DNA of 64,000 nt from CBDFLA01 sp965248915. Lineage in GTDB: Bacteria; Pseudomonadota; Alphaproteobacteria; M2410. The DNA is taken from assembly GCA_965248915.1 (NCBI GenBank), contig OZ252216.1:682001-746000 (forward strand), written 5' to 3'. A model generated the notes under the pieces. It was not told where the DNA came from, ran no database searches, and saw nothing but the letters and a program-made list of their open reading frames with translations. Made by a program: the position numbers and the translations under genes. Below are positions 44,201 through 53,191 of the stretch, in pieces; the stretch's first letter is position 1; each line of letters starts with the position of its first letter.

Positions 44201-46333
44201 ATGGACACAATAGAACTTCAAGCACTGATCGCCCAAGAGATTCACACCGCTGTCGGCGGCGAGGGATCTGCTCTTAGGGCACAGCGTGCCGAAAACATTC
44301 GGTACTATCTCGGGGATCACTTCGGCAATGAAGTCGAAGGCCGCAGCCAAGTGGTCTCGACCGATGTGGCAGACACCATTGAATGGATGATGCCGTACCT
44401 CATGCGCATCTTCGCATCAGGAGAAAATACTGTTTCCTTCGAGCCAGTCGGGGCGGAAGACATCGCCGTTGCTGACCAGGCAACCCAGTATGTCAATCAC
44501 ATCTGGAACCATGACAATGACGGGTTTCTAAATTTCTACACATGGTTCAAAGATGCGTTGTTGTCGAAGACCGGATTCATCAAGATCTGGTGGGATGAAA
44601 GCGATGATATAGCTCAAGAACAATACGAAGGGCTGACACCCGAAGAGCTGGCTTTCGTGATGAGCGACCCAGAAGTGGAGGTGAGCGCCCACACCGAGCG
44701 TTTTGAGCCAGACCCAACAACCGGCAAGCTCATTCCGCAGCACGATGTGGTGGTGCAACGCAAGAAACCCGCAGGTAAAGTACGAATTGAGCCCGTGCCG
44801 CCAGAGGAATTTCTGATTTCGCGCGAGGCCAAGTCTCTCCAAGACGCGCGCTTCGTAGGGCAACGTCAGAAGAGAACACTCTCGTCTCTTGTTGCCGAAG
44901 GATATGACCAAGAAACCGTCGAAGATCTAGTCTCGGGCAATGACGACTGGTTGGACATGGACGAGGAAGTCCTCGCACGCGATACGTTCGTTGAAGAACA
45001 TGAGCGCTTCGCCAATATTATCAACAATGATGCCATGCGTGAAGTCTGGGTCACCGAATGTTATGTGAGGGTAGATTTAGACGGCGACGGTATTGCCGAG
45101 ATGCGACAGGTGACGGTCGCAGGTCCGGACTCGGAAATCTTGTCCAATGTTCCATGGGAAGGCCCGATACCGTTCGCGTCTCTAACGCCCATCATCATGC
45201 CGCACAGATTCTACGGTCGCGCCGTAGCAGACCTGATCAAAGATATTCAGCTCATCAAGTCGACCATTCTCCGACAGTATTTGGATGGTCTATATCTGGC
45301 AAATAATCCAAGGCAAGAGGCGGTTGAAACGAACATTGTCGATCCTGCTGAACTCTTGTCATCGCGGCCAGGCGGCGTGGTGCGTGTGAAAGAGCGTGGT
45401 TCAATCAATCCCATCGCCACGCCTTTCATTGGTGCACAAGCGCTCGAAGGCCTCCAGTACACCGACCAGATGCGAGAGAACCGAACCGGTGTGTCGCCAC
45501 GGACCCAAGGTCTAGGCGACAATCCGCTTCATGCCACCGCCAGCGGTGAAAAAATGTTGCAAAATGCAGCACAAGGAAAGATCGAGCTCATTGCGCGCAT
45601 CTTTGCTGAGACCGGCGTCAAACAGGCCTTCAAGATCGTTCTGTCATTGATCACACGCCATCAACAATCGGAGCGCATCATTCGATTGCGTAACCAGTTG
45701 GTGCCGATGGATCCGCGGCAATGGTCATCAGAGATGGATGTGCGCATTTCAGTGGGTCTTGGAACTGGCGACAAACAATCACAGCTCAACAATGCCATGA
45801 TGCTTTTGGAATTACAGAAAATGGCCTTTGAGTTTGGTTTTGCCACGCCGCAAAACTTGTTGGAGACTGCGGAGATTGTCATTGGAGCCATGGACTTAAA
45901 AGGCGTCGAACGCTTCTTCACACCACCGCAAGGTCCCGCTGCAAACATTCCCGGAGTGCCAGCCCTCCCAGGGATGCCAAAAGGACCAAAGGATGGTGCA
46001 ACTCAATTGGCGCTACAGCAAGCGGCTCTAACCCAAAACCAAGTTGCCATGCAGCAGGCGGCCATTCAGCAAGGAATGGAACAACAAGCGGTCAAGGCCC
46101 AACAAGAGCGCGAACTCAAAGAGTTGGAGATTGCGCAGAAGTTTGAAGTCGATCGATTGAAACTCGAAAACGAGATCACGTTGAAACGAGAAGAGATGGC
46201 AGCTGAACTCGACATCAAACGTGAAAGGGCGGCTCAGGAAGCCATACTTCGCCATGAAGAGCGCATGGCCAAGCTCGCCGCAGAAACCCAAATGTCGCAG
46301 AATTATGGTTTCCCGCCAGAGGGCGCTTTCTAA
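44201..46333 (+). CDS. Phage portal protein (podovirus type)
   Basis: 710 aa, the size of P22/SU10-like portals. The early part (RAENIRYYLGDHFGNEVEGR, then SQVVSTDVADTIEWMMPYLM) and the FKDALLSKTGFIKIWWDE block are typical. A C-terminal part rich in Gln and Ala (about 580-700) forms a long helical barrel-like coiled coil. It forms the dodecameric DNA gate to which terminase docks. It follows the terminase nuclease gene by 98 bp, with dyad E and GGAG between. Confidence 0.88.
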   Translation: MDTIELQALIAQEIHTAVGGEGSALRAQRAENIRYYLGDHFGNEVEGRSQVVSTDVADTIEWMMPYLMRIFASGENTVSFEPVGAEDIAVADQATQYVNHIWNHDNDGFLNFYTWFKDALLSKTGFIKIWWDESDDIAQEQYEGLTPEELAFVMSDPEVEVSAHTERFEPDPTTGKLIPQHDVVVQRKKPAGKVRIEPVPPEEFLISREAKSLQDARFVGQRQKRTLSSLVAEGYDQETVEDLVSGNDDWLDMDEEVLARDTFVEEHERFANIINNDAMREVWVTECYVRVDLDGDGIAEMRQVTVAGPDSEILSNVPWEGPIPFASLTPIIMPHRFYGRAVADLIKDIQLIKSTILRQYLDGLYLANNPRQEAVETNIVDPAELLSSRPGGVVRVKERGSINPIATPFIGAQALEGLQYTDQMRENRTGVSPRTQGLGDNPLHATASGEKMLQNAAQGKIELIARIFAETGVKQAFKIVLSLITRHQQSERIIRLRNQLVPMDPRQWSSEMDVRISVGLGTGDKQSQLNNAMMLLELQKMAFEFGFATPQNLLETAEIVIGAMDLKGVERFFTPPQGPAANIPGVPALPGMPKGPKDGATQLALQQAALTQNQVAMQQAAIQQGMEQQAVKAQQERELKELEIAQKFEVDRLKLENEITLKREEMAAELDIKRERAAQEAILRHEERMAKLAAETQMSQNYGFPPEGAF

Positions 46334-46357
46334 AGATCAAAGTCGGCGAAGGGTTGT

Positions 46358-46459
46358 TTAGAGTACACAGGTAAGGGCAATGAGGGCTGTCAGCAGATAA
46401 AGCCCTGCAGTGAAACGTAACGTCTCGTCAGACATCGTTCTGTCTAAGAGTCTAATCAA
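46358..46459 (-). CDS. Possible 33-aa membrane peptide
   Basis: TTG start at 46459 with GAGGAAAGG about nine bases upstream. The translation IRLLDRTMSDETLRF is followed by one hydrophobic helix (AGLYLLTALIALTCVL). It resembles a small holin- or leader-type peptide, but it is short and may be chance or the tail of a lost gene. Confidence 0.3.
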   Translation of the reverse strand: MIRLLDRTMSDETLRFTAGLYLLTALIALTCVL

Positions 46460-47008
46460 CGTCTCGTGCCTTTCCTCAAATCAATCGTAAAGTGGCAATT
46501 CCATTAAGTCGGGCCGGTCCTTGTGATCGGCCCGATATTCGTCTGCATATCGGTCATTGAAGCAAGATCAATGACCGGCGTGAAGAACCGTGCATTGAGC
46601 GAAGCAAGGACACTCAAAATACAAACTCGAACACATCAAACGTCCATGAAAAGCAATGCTGAACAAGGACTTGCTTACATGCAGCAAGTATTGGGCCAAA
46701 CTCGCAAAAATATTACGGAAAACAGAATTTCGCTAGAAAACCAAAGCTCTAAGTCGCCTCGTTGATGTGTTGAATTTACTTCCAAAACAAGGGGAAAAGC
46801 CCGTCCTGTAAAGAAACCCGACACTTCTCAAACCTCTGAGTAGATTGAGATCGACAATTGCACCGTACCCGGCGCGATTTGCAAACACCGCTGACATGAA
46901 TGCTGACCTGTAAGTCAACACGATCAACCGAAGTGATCGCGACAACAACGCCCTGTACCCGTCGCGATCCGTAGTCACGACATTTCGGCAAAAAAATCTC
47001 CCAAAAAA
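46460..47008. other. Non-coding stretch with two hairpins between portal and scaffold operons
   Basis: It contains an 8-bp inverted repeat (TCGGGCCG at 46509-46516 with CGGCCCGA at 46528-46535) and a 9-bp one (CGGTCATTG at 46551-46559 with CAATGACCG at 46569-46577). These may be a terminator pair after the portal gene. A plus-strand frame at 46523-46765 overlaps them and is not convincing. Around 46870-46980 two imperfect copies of a GTACCC-GCGCGAT-like segment occur. Confidence 0.4.
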
Positions 47009-47038
47009 GTGGGGAGAAAATTTTTTACTTATCCCCAC
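47009..47038. promoter_or_regulatory. Dyad element F, late promoter of the scaffold-capsid operon
   Basis: GTGGGGAGAA, N10, TTATCCCCAC. Rightward: CCCC, 17 bases, CATGCT (47054-47059), then the 47117 gene. One mismatch in the right arm. No good leftward -10. Confidence 0.65.
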
Positions 47039-47116
47039 AAAGAATTTCTGGGTCATGCTCGTGCGCGATGGACAAAAGATCCGTCGACGCGAACAAACCC
47101 GAGGAGATTTTGATAA

Positions 47117-47374
47117 ATGGAAAAGGAAGTGCGGGGGCAGCGCGCGCAAGCTCTGCTCAAAGACAAGCTTCTTATAGAGAGTCTAGGCGCTTTGGAGGAA
47201 CTATACACCGAAGCGTGGCGGCGAGGGCGGACCTTAGCTGCGCGAGAGGACGCTCACCGATACGTGACACTTGTGGAGAAGTTCCGCGAGCATCTGACCA
47301 GTCTCGTTTTGACCGGAACGCTTGAAGGAAAGCGCAAGGCAGACCTCGAAGGTCGCAGATTTACCTGGAAATAA
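47117..47374 (+). CDS. Small helical protein of the head operon
   Basis: 85 aa from an ATG with GAGGAGAT upstream. Entirely helical and charged (ALLKDKLLIESLGALEELYT in the middle). It sits between portal and scaffold in the late operon, a usual place for small assembly or joining proteins. No family is recognised. Confidence 0.6.
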   Translation: MEKEVRGQRAQALLKDKLLIESLGALEELYTEAWRRGRTLAAREDAHRYVTLVEKFREHLTSLVLTGTLEGKRKADLEGRRFTWK

Positions 47375-47386
47375 AGGAAGAGCAAA

Positions 47387-48356
47387 ATGGACGACACCAC
47401 AGAAACCCAAGAAAACACAGGAAGCACGGATTCCTTAGACCCGGCCATTGCCGCGATCCCGGAAAGCGAGCGCCCTGCGCCTGGCTCCATCGAGGAAGCG
47501 GCCATCAAAATTGACCGCATCATGGGGACCACTCCGTCCGAAGAGGAGGTGGATGAAGATCTCCGATACCACGGAGAGGTTGCTGAGAACGAAAATGCCG
47601 AAACCGAAGAAGGTGAGGTCAGTGAGGTCAATGAAGCCAATTTGAGCGATGATCAAACCCTCAAAATTGATCTTGAGGATGGTGAGACTGAAGTCACCAT
47701 CGGTCAATTGAAAAAGGTCTTTGAAAATGGCCGCGAATTTGTTGGCGAGGTTGAAGGCCTGCGTGCCCAAAGCCAACAAGCCCAACATATGTTTGCATCA
47801 GCAGAGGAGAGCTTGAACCGCCTCATCCCGGCGTTGAACCAACAACTCAACTCAGAATATGCGGACATTCAATCCCCGCAAGATCTTGAACTCTTGGCGG
47901 CCACCGATCCGCTTCGCCGCCTTTCAGGCTCGGCAATTTGCTTTGGGCCAAGCCAACATGCAAGCCCAAGCAATTGAAGAACGAAACTACGCCTCTTTCT
48001 TGAGTACAGAAGCGGCAGAACTCGCACATCTCGTTCCCGAAATCACTGAGGAGGGAACCGGAGATCGTTTGCGCGAAGACCTTCGCGCTTACGCACAATC
48101 TTTAGGCTTCGATGATGATAGGTTGCGCCAGGCCGGCGCAATGGAGATCGCATTGTTGCACAAGGCCATGAAGTACGACGACTTGACGGCATCGCAAGAG
48201 GACATGACCAAGCGCGTACGTCGCGCCAAGCCTGTCATGCGGCCCGGTACCGATCGTCCTTCGTCAAACCGCGCAGGCCTCAAACAAGCTATGTCCAAAC
48301 TCAAAAAGTCTGGTCATGTCGATGATGCGGCCCGCGTTATTGAACTCATGCTGTAA
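47387..48356 (+). pseudogene. Scaffold-like protein, frameshifted in the middle
   Basis: The first frame (47387-47977) is acidic and helical, as scaffolds are, and makes sense up to QDLELLAATDP. The sense then passes to the next frame (within 47859-48356), which reads IRFAAFQARQFALGQANMQA and continues to a basic C-terminal end (KQAMSKLKKSGHVDDAARVI). The observed GATCCGCTTC could come from GATCCGATCCGCTTC by losing one 5-base unit, so a small deletion is likely. The full protein would be about 324 aa. Programmed frameshifting or a sequence error are alternatives. Confidence 0.65.
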
Positions 48357-48377
48357 AACGAAAAAGGATCCAAAATT

Positions 48378-49418
48378 ATGGCAGTACAAACAAACTCATT
48401 TCTGTCTTACGACGCTGTTGGCAATAAGGAAAGCCTGAGCGAAGTTGTCTCCCTGCTTTCGCCGGAAGAAACTCCGTTCCTCTCCATTGCCAAAAAGGGC
48501 ACGGCAAAGGCAGTGATGCACGAATGGCAAACGGACTCGCTTTCCGCAGCCGATTCCAACAATGCGGTCTTGGAAGGTGACGTCGTCGACGGCACCGCAA
48601 CCACACCGACAACCCGTGAGAAGAACTATTGTCAGATCTCACGGCGCGATGTGGTCGTCTCCGCAACCCAAGAGAAGGTGAACAAAGCCGGACGTCCCTC
48701 TGAACTGGGCTATCAACTCGCAAATCGCGGTAAAGAACTCAAACGCGATATTGAGGCGGTGTTGGTTGGCAATCAGGGCTGGAACGCCGGCGCGGCAGGC
48801 ACTGCCCGTCGCACCCGTTCACTGGAGAGCTGGCTCTCGACCAATGTGGACCGCGACACCGTCAACGGCGGTGCCAATGCGGCCACAGGCTCAGACGCGG
48901 CAACGGATGCAACCGCCACCCGCGCCTTCACCGAGACCATGTTAAAGAACGTGATCCAGAGCTGTTATCAAGAAGGGGCCAACCCCCGCGTCTTGATGGT
49001 CGGTCCTTTTAACAAAGGCACTGTCTCCGGTTTTACCGGTCGCGCTCAGGCTCGCCAAAACATCGCTGAAGATAGAATTCAAGCGGCGGCACATCTTTAT
49101 GCCTCCGACTTCGGCGATCTCAAAGTGGTGCCAAACCGCTTCCAGCGCGAGCGCTCGGCTTTCATTCTTGATCCGGACTTCTTGGGCGTCTCTTTCTTGC
49201 GGCCGATCCAAGAGCACGAGCTGGCCAAGACCGGCGACAACGAACGCAAGTACGTGGTCGCTGAGTACACGCTCTGCATGAAGAACGAAGCCGCCCACGG
49301 ATTTGTAGCACCGGACCAGTGGATGTTGGTGGCCGCAGCCATCGAAGACTATTTGAGAACAGGTAACGTTAACCGTAACGATGCAGCAATTCACTCGTTT
49401 CCTCAACCAGTGGCATAG
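48378..49418 (+). CDS. Major capsid protein (SU10/DUF5309-like)
   Basis: 346 aa, with an AAAGGA box before the ATG. The pattern (SYDAVGNKESLSEVVSLLSP, then EETPFLSIAKKGTA and HEWQTDSLSAADSNNAVLEG, then NYCQISRRDVVVSATQ and a KELKRDIEAVLVGNQ helix) fits the DUF5309 major capsid family of SU10-like podoviruses, an HK97-fold shell protein. It is the last phage-like gene; no tail genes follow. Confidence 0.88.
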   Translation: MAVQTNSFLSYDAVGNKESLSEVVSLLSPEETPFLSIAKKGTAKAVMHEWQTDSLSAADSNNAVLEGDVVDGTATTPTTREKNYCQISRRDVVVSATQEKVNKAGRPSELGYQLANRGKELKRDIEAVLVGNQGWNAGAAGTARRTRSLESWLSTNVDRDTVNGGANAATGSDAATDATATRAFTETMLKNVIQSCYQEGANPRVLMVGPFNKGTVSGFTGRAQARQNIAEDRIQAAAHLYASDFGDLKVVPNRFQRERSAFILDPDFLGVSFLRPIQEHELAKTGDNERKYVVAEYTLCMKNEAAHGFVAPDQWMLVAAAIEDYLRTGNVNRNDAAIHSFPQPVA

Positions 49419-49517
49419 AAAATTGGCAGCCATGCGCGTTGAGTGCTAACAGTTTACGAGTTCATCTGTACACATCAGGTTTTGTTAGGATATCCTCTGT
49501 ATTGTTGGAGTAACAGT

Positions 49518-49796
49518 ATGGAGTTGATTATGGTTTCGAAGGGATTTGTCAAACAACTTGATGGTTATCGTCTTGCGACCGCAGAGATCGTTTATCATTT
49601 GCCTGATTTTCCAACAATTCTTCAAAGTTACATTTGGCAAGACTTCGATCTATCTCCTGAATTTCCAATTCTTCGTAAGTTTCTAAATTTCTGGCAACTG
49701 AATCTCGATGGCAAAATCTATACCGTGACAGTCGGTACGAAATCGCTCATTGAGCCAGCTGACGTTCAAGTCTCTGAGGAAATCAGCATCCACTAA
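49518..49796 (+). CDS. usg: Usg-family protein
   Basis: 92 aa from ATG 49518 with GGAG eight bases upstream. The conserved alphaproteobacterial pattern is read in KQLDGYRLATAEIVYHLPDF, then LQSYIWQDFDLSPEFP and LRKFLNFWQLNLDGKIY. Its role is unknown. It marks the return to chromosomal genes after the capsid gene. Confidence 0.8.
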   Translation: MELIMVSKGFVKQLDGYRLATAEIVYHLPDFPTILQSYIWQDFDLSPEFPILRKFLNFWQLNLDGKIYTVTVGTKSLIEPADVQVSEEISIH

Positions 49797-49899
49797 CTCC
49801 GACAGTCCGGGCACTCGCAAACACATTTGTCTTGTCACCGATTGTTCCAACCATGTCGATGTGTTAGACGACTGGCAACACACCAGTTAGGAGAAAAGG

Positions 49900-50868
49900 T
49901 TGCCCGCAAAGAAAATTGGATTGGCCCTTGGTGGGGGAGCCGCGTTGGGCTGGTCTCACATAGGCGTCATTCACGCACTCCACAGACATGGAATTCGCCC
50001 GGACATCATTAGCGGTACCTCAATGGGGTCGGTTGTAGGAGCTTGTCTTGCCGCTGATAAACTGGAGCACCTTGAAGTGATTGCTCGGGATGTTTCTTGG
50101 AAGAGTGTCCTTAGCTTTGCTGATATTCAATTTGGCAAGAATGGTTTGCTTGGTGGCGAGAAAATTGTCCGCGAACTTGAAAACCAATTCGCTGAAATGT
50201 CGATTGAGCAGTTGCCTGTTCCATTCGCGACCTTGGCGGTTGATCTCATAAGTGGTGAGCCGCATGTTTTTACAGAGGGTTCAGTGATTGATGCTGTGCG
50301 AGCGTCTATTTCACTACCCGGAATATTCACGCCTCACAAACACAATGGCATGCTTTTGGTCGATGGTGGTTTGGCCGAGACAGTGCCAATCTCACTGTGT
50401 AGGCAGCTGGGCGCCGACATCGTCATTGGTGTTGATGTTGTTGCTGATTATCGAGGTCAAGCTGTGGCAACGGGGCTCATAGTCGAAGATCAAGACAAAG
50501 AAATATCAGGCATTGGCATTGCTCAAAAAAAGGGGATCAAAGGAGTGTGGTACGGTTTGCGAAATCGAACTGCAAAGTTGTTTCGACGCCGGCGTCGCGA
50601 ACCTGGATTGCTGGGCATCGGCATTGCGTCAGGCGCGCTAATCATGAGGCAACTCGCCAAGGCTCAGCAAGAAGCACATCCGCCTGAACTAATGATCGAA
50701 CCCAAAGTCGGTCACATAATGCAGATCGAATTTCACAAGGCAGACGAGCTCATCCGCATTGGTGATGATACGGTTGAGAACATGATTTCAGTGATCCAAA
50801 ATGTCTTGTCCACCCAAGGCAATGACACGCAGGCCGAAAGGTCGGAAATGACAGTTCAATCTACTTAG
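49900..50868 (+). CDS. Patatin-like phospholipase (RssA-like)
   Basis: 322 aa from TTG 49900 with AGGAGAAAAGG upstream. The oxyanion loop GLALGGGAALGWSHIGV, the nucleophile elbow GTSMG near residue 43 and the catalytic Asp in VDGGLAE near 153 are all present, so a Ser-Asp dyad lipid hydrolase is likely. The basic linker RRRRRE near residue 233 may contact membranes. Confidence 0.9.
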   Translation: MPAKKIGLALGGGAALGWSHIGVIHALHRHGIRPDIISGTSMGSVVGACLAADKLEHLEVIARDVSWKSVLSFADIQFGKNGLLGGEKIVRELENQFAEMSIEQLPVPFATLAVDLISGEPHVFTEGSVIDAVRASISLPGIFTPHKHNGMLLVDGGLAETVPISLCRQLGADIVIGVDVVADYRGQAVATGLIVEDQDKEISGIGIAQKKGIKGVWYGLRNRTAKLFRRRRREPGLLGIGIASGALIMRQLAKAQQEAHPPELMIEPKVGHIMQIEFHKADELIRIGDDTVENMISVIQNVLSTQGNDTQAERSEMTVQST

Positions 50869-50888
50869 AAATCCCCTTCAGGGGTTTC
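50868..50888 (+). terminator. Short hairpin after the patatin gene
   Basis: GAAATCCCC, TTCA-like loop, GGGGTTTC. It has no long T tract, so it may be a weak terminator. Confidence 0.5.
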
Positions 50889-50933
50889 ATTCTCAGGCCT
50901 CAATTTCTGGCGAAGTCATAATCCAAGGGAAAC

Positions 50934-51010
<77 letters not shown>

Positions 51011-51207
51011 ACCCAATCATCAACCCAGATTTGGATTGAGGTGGCGGTTTATAACTTGATCATGAGCCCGCCGCAACCTTCACATTTGGACGGAACACTT
51101 TAGAATTCCAATAGGAGATTCAATGTGTTGTGTCGATCCAATATCAGGCTTGACCGCGGGTGACGGAGCGATGATCATTACCATCGTTCGTCAAACGGAG
51201 GTCACTT

Positions 51208-52284
51208 ATGAAGGTGCTTGGTGTTCTAGCTGGGATTCTGACGATCGCATTTGCAGGGTGGTTGTTAGCCTGGCCGACCGGCATGAGCCCGGTCGCATTT
51301 ATGACACCACCAAATCCTGGTTTCTCTGGTGCCTTTGATCAAAACAATATTCTTGAAGACGCGGTTCTAATTTCGATTGAAGAAGGTGAGGGTCCGGAAG
51401 ATGTCGTTCGAAACGTGGATGGCCTTGTCATCTCCGGTCTCACCAACGGATGGATAATTGGATTTTCTCCGGAAGATCCCAAGAAACAACAACAAATAGC
51501 GTTCACTGGCGGTCGACCCAATGGATTGGATGTTGATTCCGCCGGCAACATTATTGTCGCCGACAACTCGAAAGGCCTTCTGAGCATTGACCGCCAAGGT
51601 GGCGTCTCAGTCCTCGTGGATAGTTTCGATGGCGAGAAGTTTCTTTTTGTGAATGATGTCTCCGTAGCAAAAGATGGAAAAATCTGGTTTACGGATTCAT
51701 CCCAGAGATTCCCGCGACAACAGATTCTCATGGATTTCATGGAGGGCCGCTCGACTGGCAGGCTATTCTCGTTTGATCCCGAAACAAATACGACCGAACT
51801 CCACCTAGAGGCCCTCAGGATGGCAAACGGGGTTTCGGTTGCACACGATGAAAACTCCATTTTGGTGTGCGAGACATTTGGCTTTCGGGTTTTGCGCTAT
51901 TGGTTTTCCGGCGAGCGGAAGGGAACTTTCGAGCCTTTCATCGAAAACCTGCCGGCGCTACCTGACAATATTTCCTACGACGGCAAGGGGACCTATTGGG
52001 TCGGCCTGGTATCGCCTAGAAGAGAGTTTTTGGACAATCTTTCTGACCGACCGCTCATGCGGGAGGCGTTGTTTCGAATCGGTAAACTGACCGACCGATT
52101 GCCGGACATTGAACCCTATGGATGGGTGATTGGCATCGATCAAGCCGGCAAAATTTCCCACAATTTTCAGGACCCAAGTGGCCGAATTTCACCGGTCACA
52201 AGCGCCAATGTGATTTCCGGCCGCCTTTATCTAGGCTCCCTAGAGGGCAGCAGTATTGCTGTCATCGACCTACTTGAAGAGTAA
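51208..52284 (+). CDS. SMP-30/strictosidine-synthase-like beta-propeller protein
   Basis: 358 aa with an N-terminal signal-anchor helix (about residues 3-22) and a periplasmic six-bladed propeller. Blade-like repeats carry GLDVDSAGNIIVADNSKGL, then VNDVSVAKDGKIWFTDSS and the conserved ANGVSVAHDENSILVCETF, as in lactonase/strictosidine-synthase relatives. The substrate is unknown; hydrolysis of lactones or esters is possible. GGAGGT precedes ATG 51208. Confidence 0.85.
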   Translation: MKVLGVLAGILTIAFAGWLLAWPTGMSPVAFMTPPNPGFSGAFDQNNILEDAVLISIEEGEGPEDVVRNVDGLVISGLTNGWIIGFSPEDPKKQQQIAFTGGRPNGLDVDSAGNIIVADNSKGLLSIDRQGGVSVLVDSFDGEKFLFVNDVSVAKDGKIWFTDSSQRFPRQQILMDFMEGRSTGRLFSFDPETNTTELHLEALRMANGVSVAHDENSILVCETFGFRVLRYWFSGERKGTFEPFIENLPALPDNISYDGKGTYWVGLVSPRREFLDNLSDRPLMREALFRIGKLTDRLPDIEPYGWVIGIDQAGKISHNFQDPSGRISPVTSANVISGRLYLGSLEGSSIAVIDLLEE

Positions 52285-52439
52285 GGGTCTCAAGGTGCTT
52301 GAAGCTTCTCTGAGAACTCGATTTTGTCAGATCAGCAAGAGCTTGAAAATTAAGGGATTCACCGCTTGCAAGTGCCCAGCGAACTCGCTATTTTCCGGCC
52401 CCACTGAGGACCGGAAAGCCGAACATCTTCAGAAACCAA

Positions 52440-52514
<75 letters not shown>

Positions 52515-52542
52515 AAAAACCCCGGAGTGATCCGGGGTTTTT
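52515..52542 (+). terminator. Intrinsic terminator of tRNA-Gln
   Basis: Perfect 12-bp stem (AAAAACCCCGGA with TCCGGGGTTTTT) around a GTGA loop, ending in T residues. Symmetric A and T tracts mean it may also serve the convergent DUF4126 gene. Confidence 0.9.
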
Positions 52543-52549
52543 CTCTGAT

Positions 52550-53191
52550 TTAGCGGGAGGCTTCAATTTCAGTGTCCTCAGACTTTCCGCCGCCGAACAA
52601 TCGAATGATGAACCTGAAGACCTTCTTGATCCCGCGAAAAATCTTGGGCAGCAGCCAGGCTGCCAGAAGTAAGAACAAGACGAGGAACACTAAGAAGAGC
52701 CAAGGGTGATGCAAGGCCGCCCAGATACCGCCAAAAACCATAACGTCTTCGGTTATGGAGGCTGTCCAATTGGAGAAGGGTTCAGGTGAAGTATTGATCA
52801 GGACGCGAGACCCAGCCTTTGTGGCATGCGTGGTCGCGGCCATGCCACCGCCTAGGAGGGCAGCAGCCAAAGCAACTGGTTCCGCCATTTCACCAGCAGC
52901 ACCATAAGCGAGCAGCGCGCCCGCGGGGATGCGAATGAATGTGTGTAGTGTATCCCAGCCTGTGTCGACGCCTGGCACTTTGTCGACAAAGAACTCGACC
53001 ATATACATAAACCCGGCTGCAAATATCACAACGGGTTCGCTAAGGATCATGAGATCTTCAGGAAGAACGACGGCGCCCGTCTGCCCCATGATGCCTAAAG
53101 CGAGGATAGCGGCATAAAGATTGATGCCGCTCGCCCATGATGCACCAAGTAACAATGCGATCGAGCCTGACACCGCGGTTAGCTGATCCAT
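52550..53191 (-). CDS. DUF4126-family membrane protein
   Basis: 213 aa with about five hydrophobic segments. The family pattern is visible in GASWASGINLYAAILALGIM near residue 16, then a FFVDKVPGVDTGWDTLHTFI block and the ALLGGGMAATTHATKAGSRV block. The function is unknown. The C-terminus is basic and cytoplasmic. Confidence 0.85.
   Translation of the reverse strand: MDQLTAVSGSIALLLGASWASGINLYAAILALGIMGQTGAVVLPEDLMILSEPVVIFAAGFMYMVEFFVDKVPGVDTGWDTLHTFIRIPAGALLAYGAAGEMAEPVALAAALLGGGMAATTHATKAGSRVLINTSPEPFSNWTASITEDVMVFGGIWAALHHPWLFLVFLVLFLLLAAWLLPKIFRGIKKVFRFIIRLFGGGKSEDTEIEASR

Noticed and set aside
46523..46765. 80-aa plus-strand frame between portal and scaffold
   Set aside because: Overlaps two hairpins and has a weak start; kept only as gap content.
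34255..47059. Dyads as simple transcription terminators
   Set aside because: They lack T tracts after the stem and keep a fixed 17-nt spacing to -10-like boxes, which fits promoters better.
46733..47149. Minus-strand frame reading away from dyad F as a fourth toxin
   Set aside because: No shared N-terminal region, no domain, and no good leftward -10 at dyad F.
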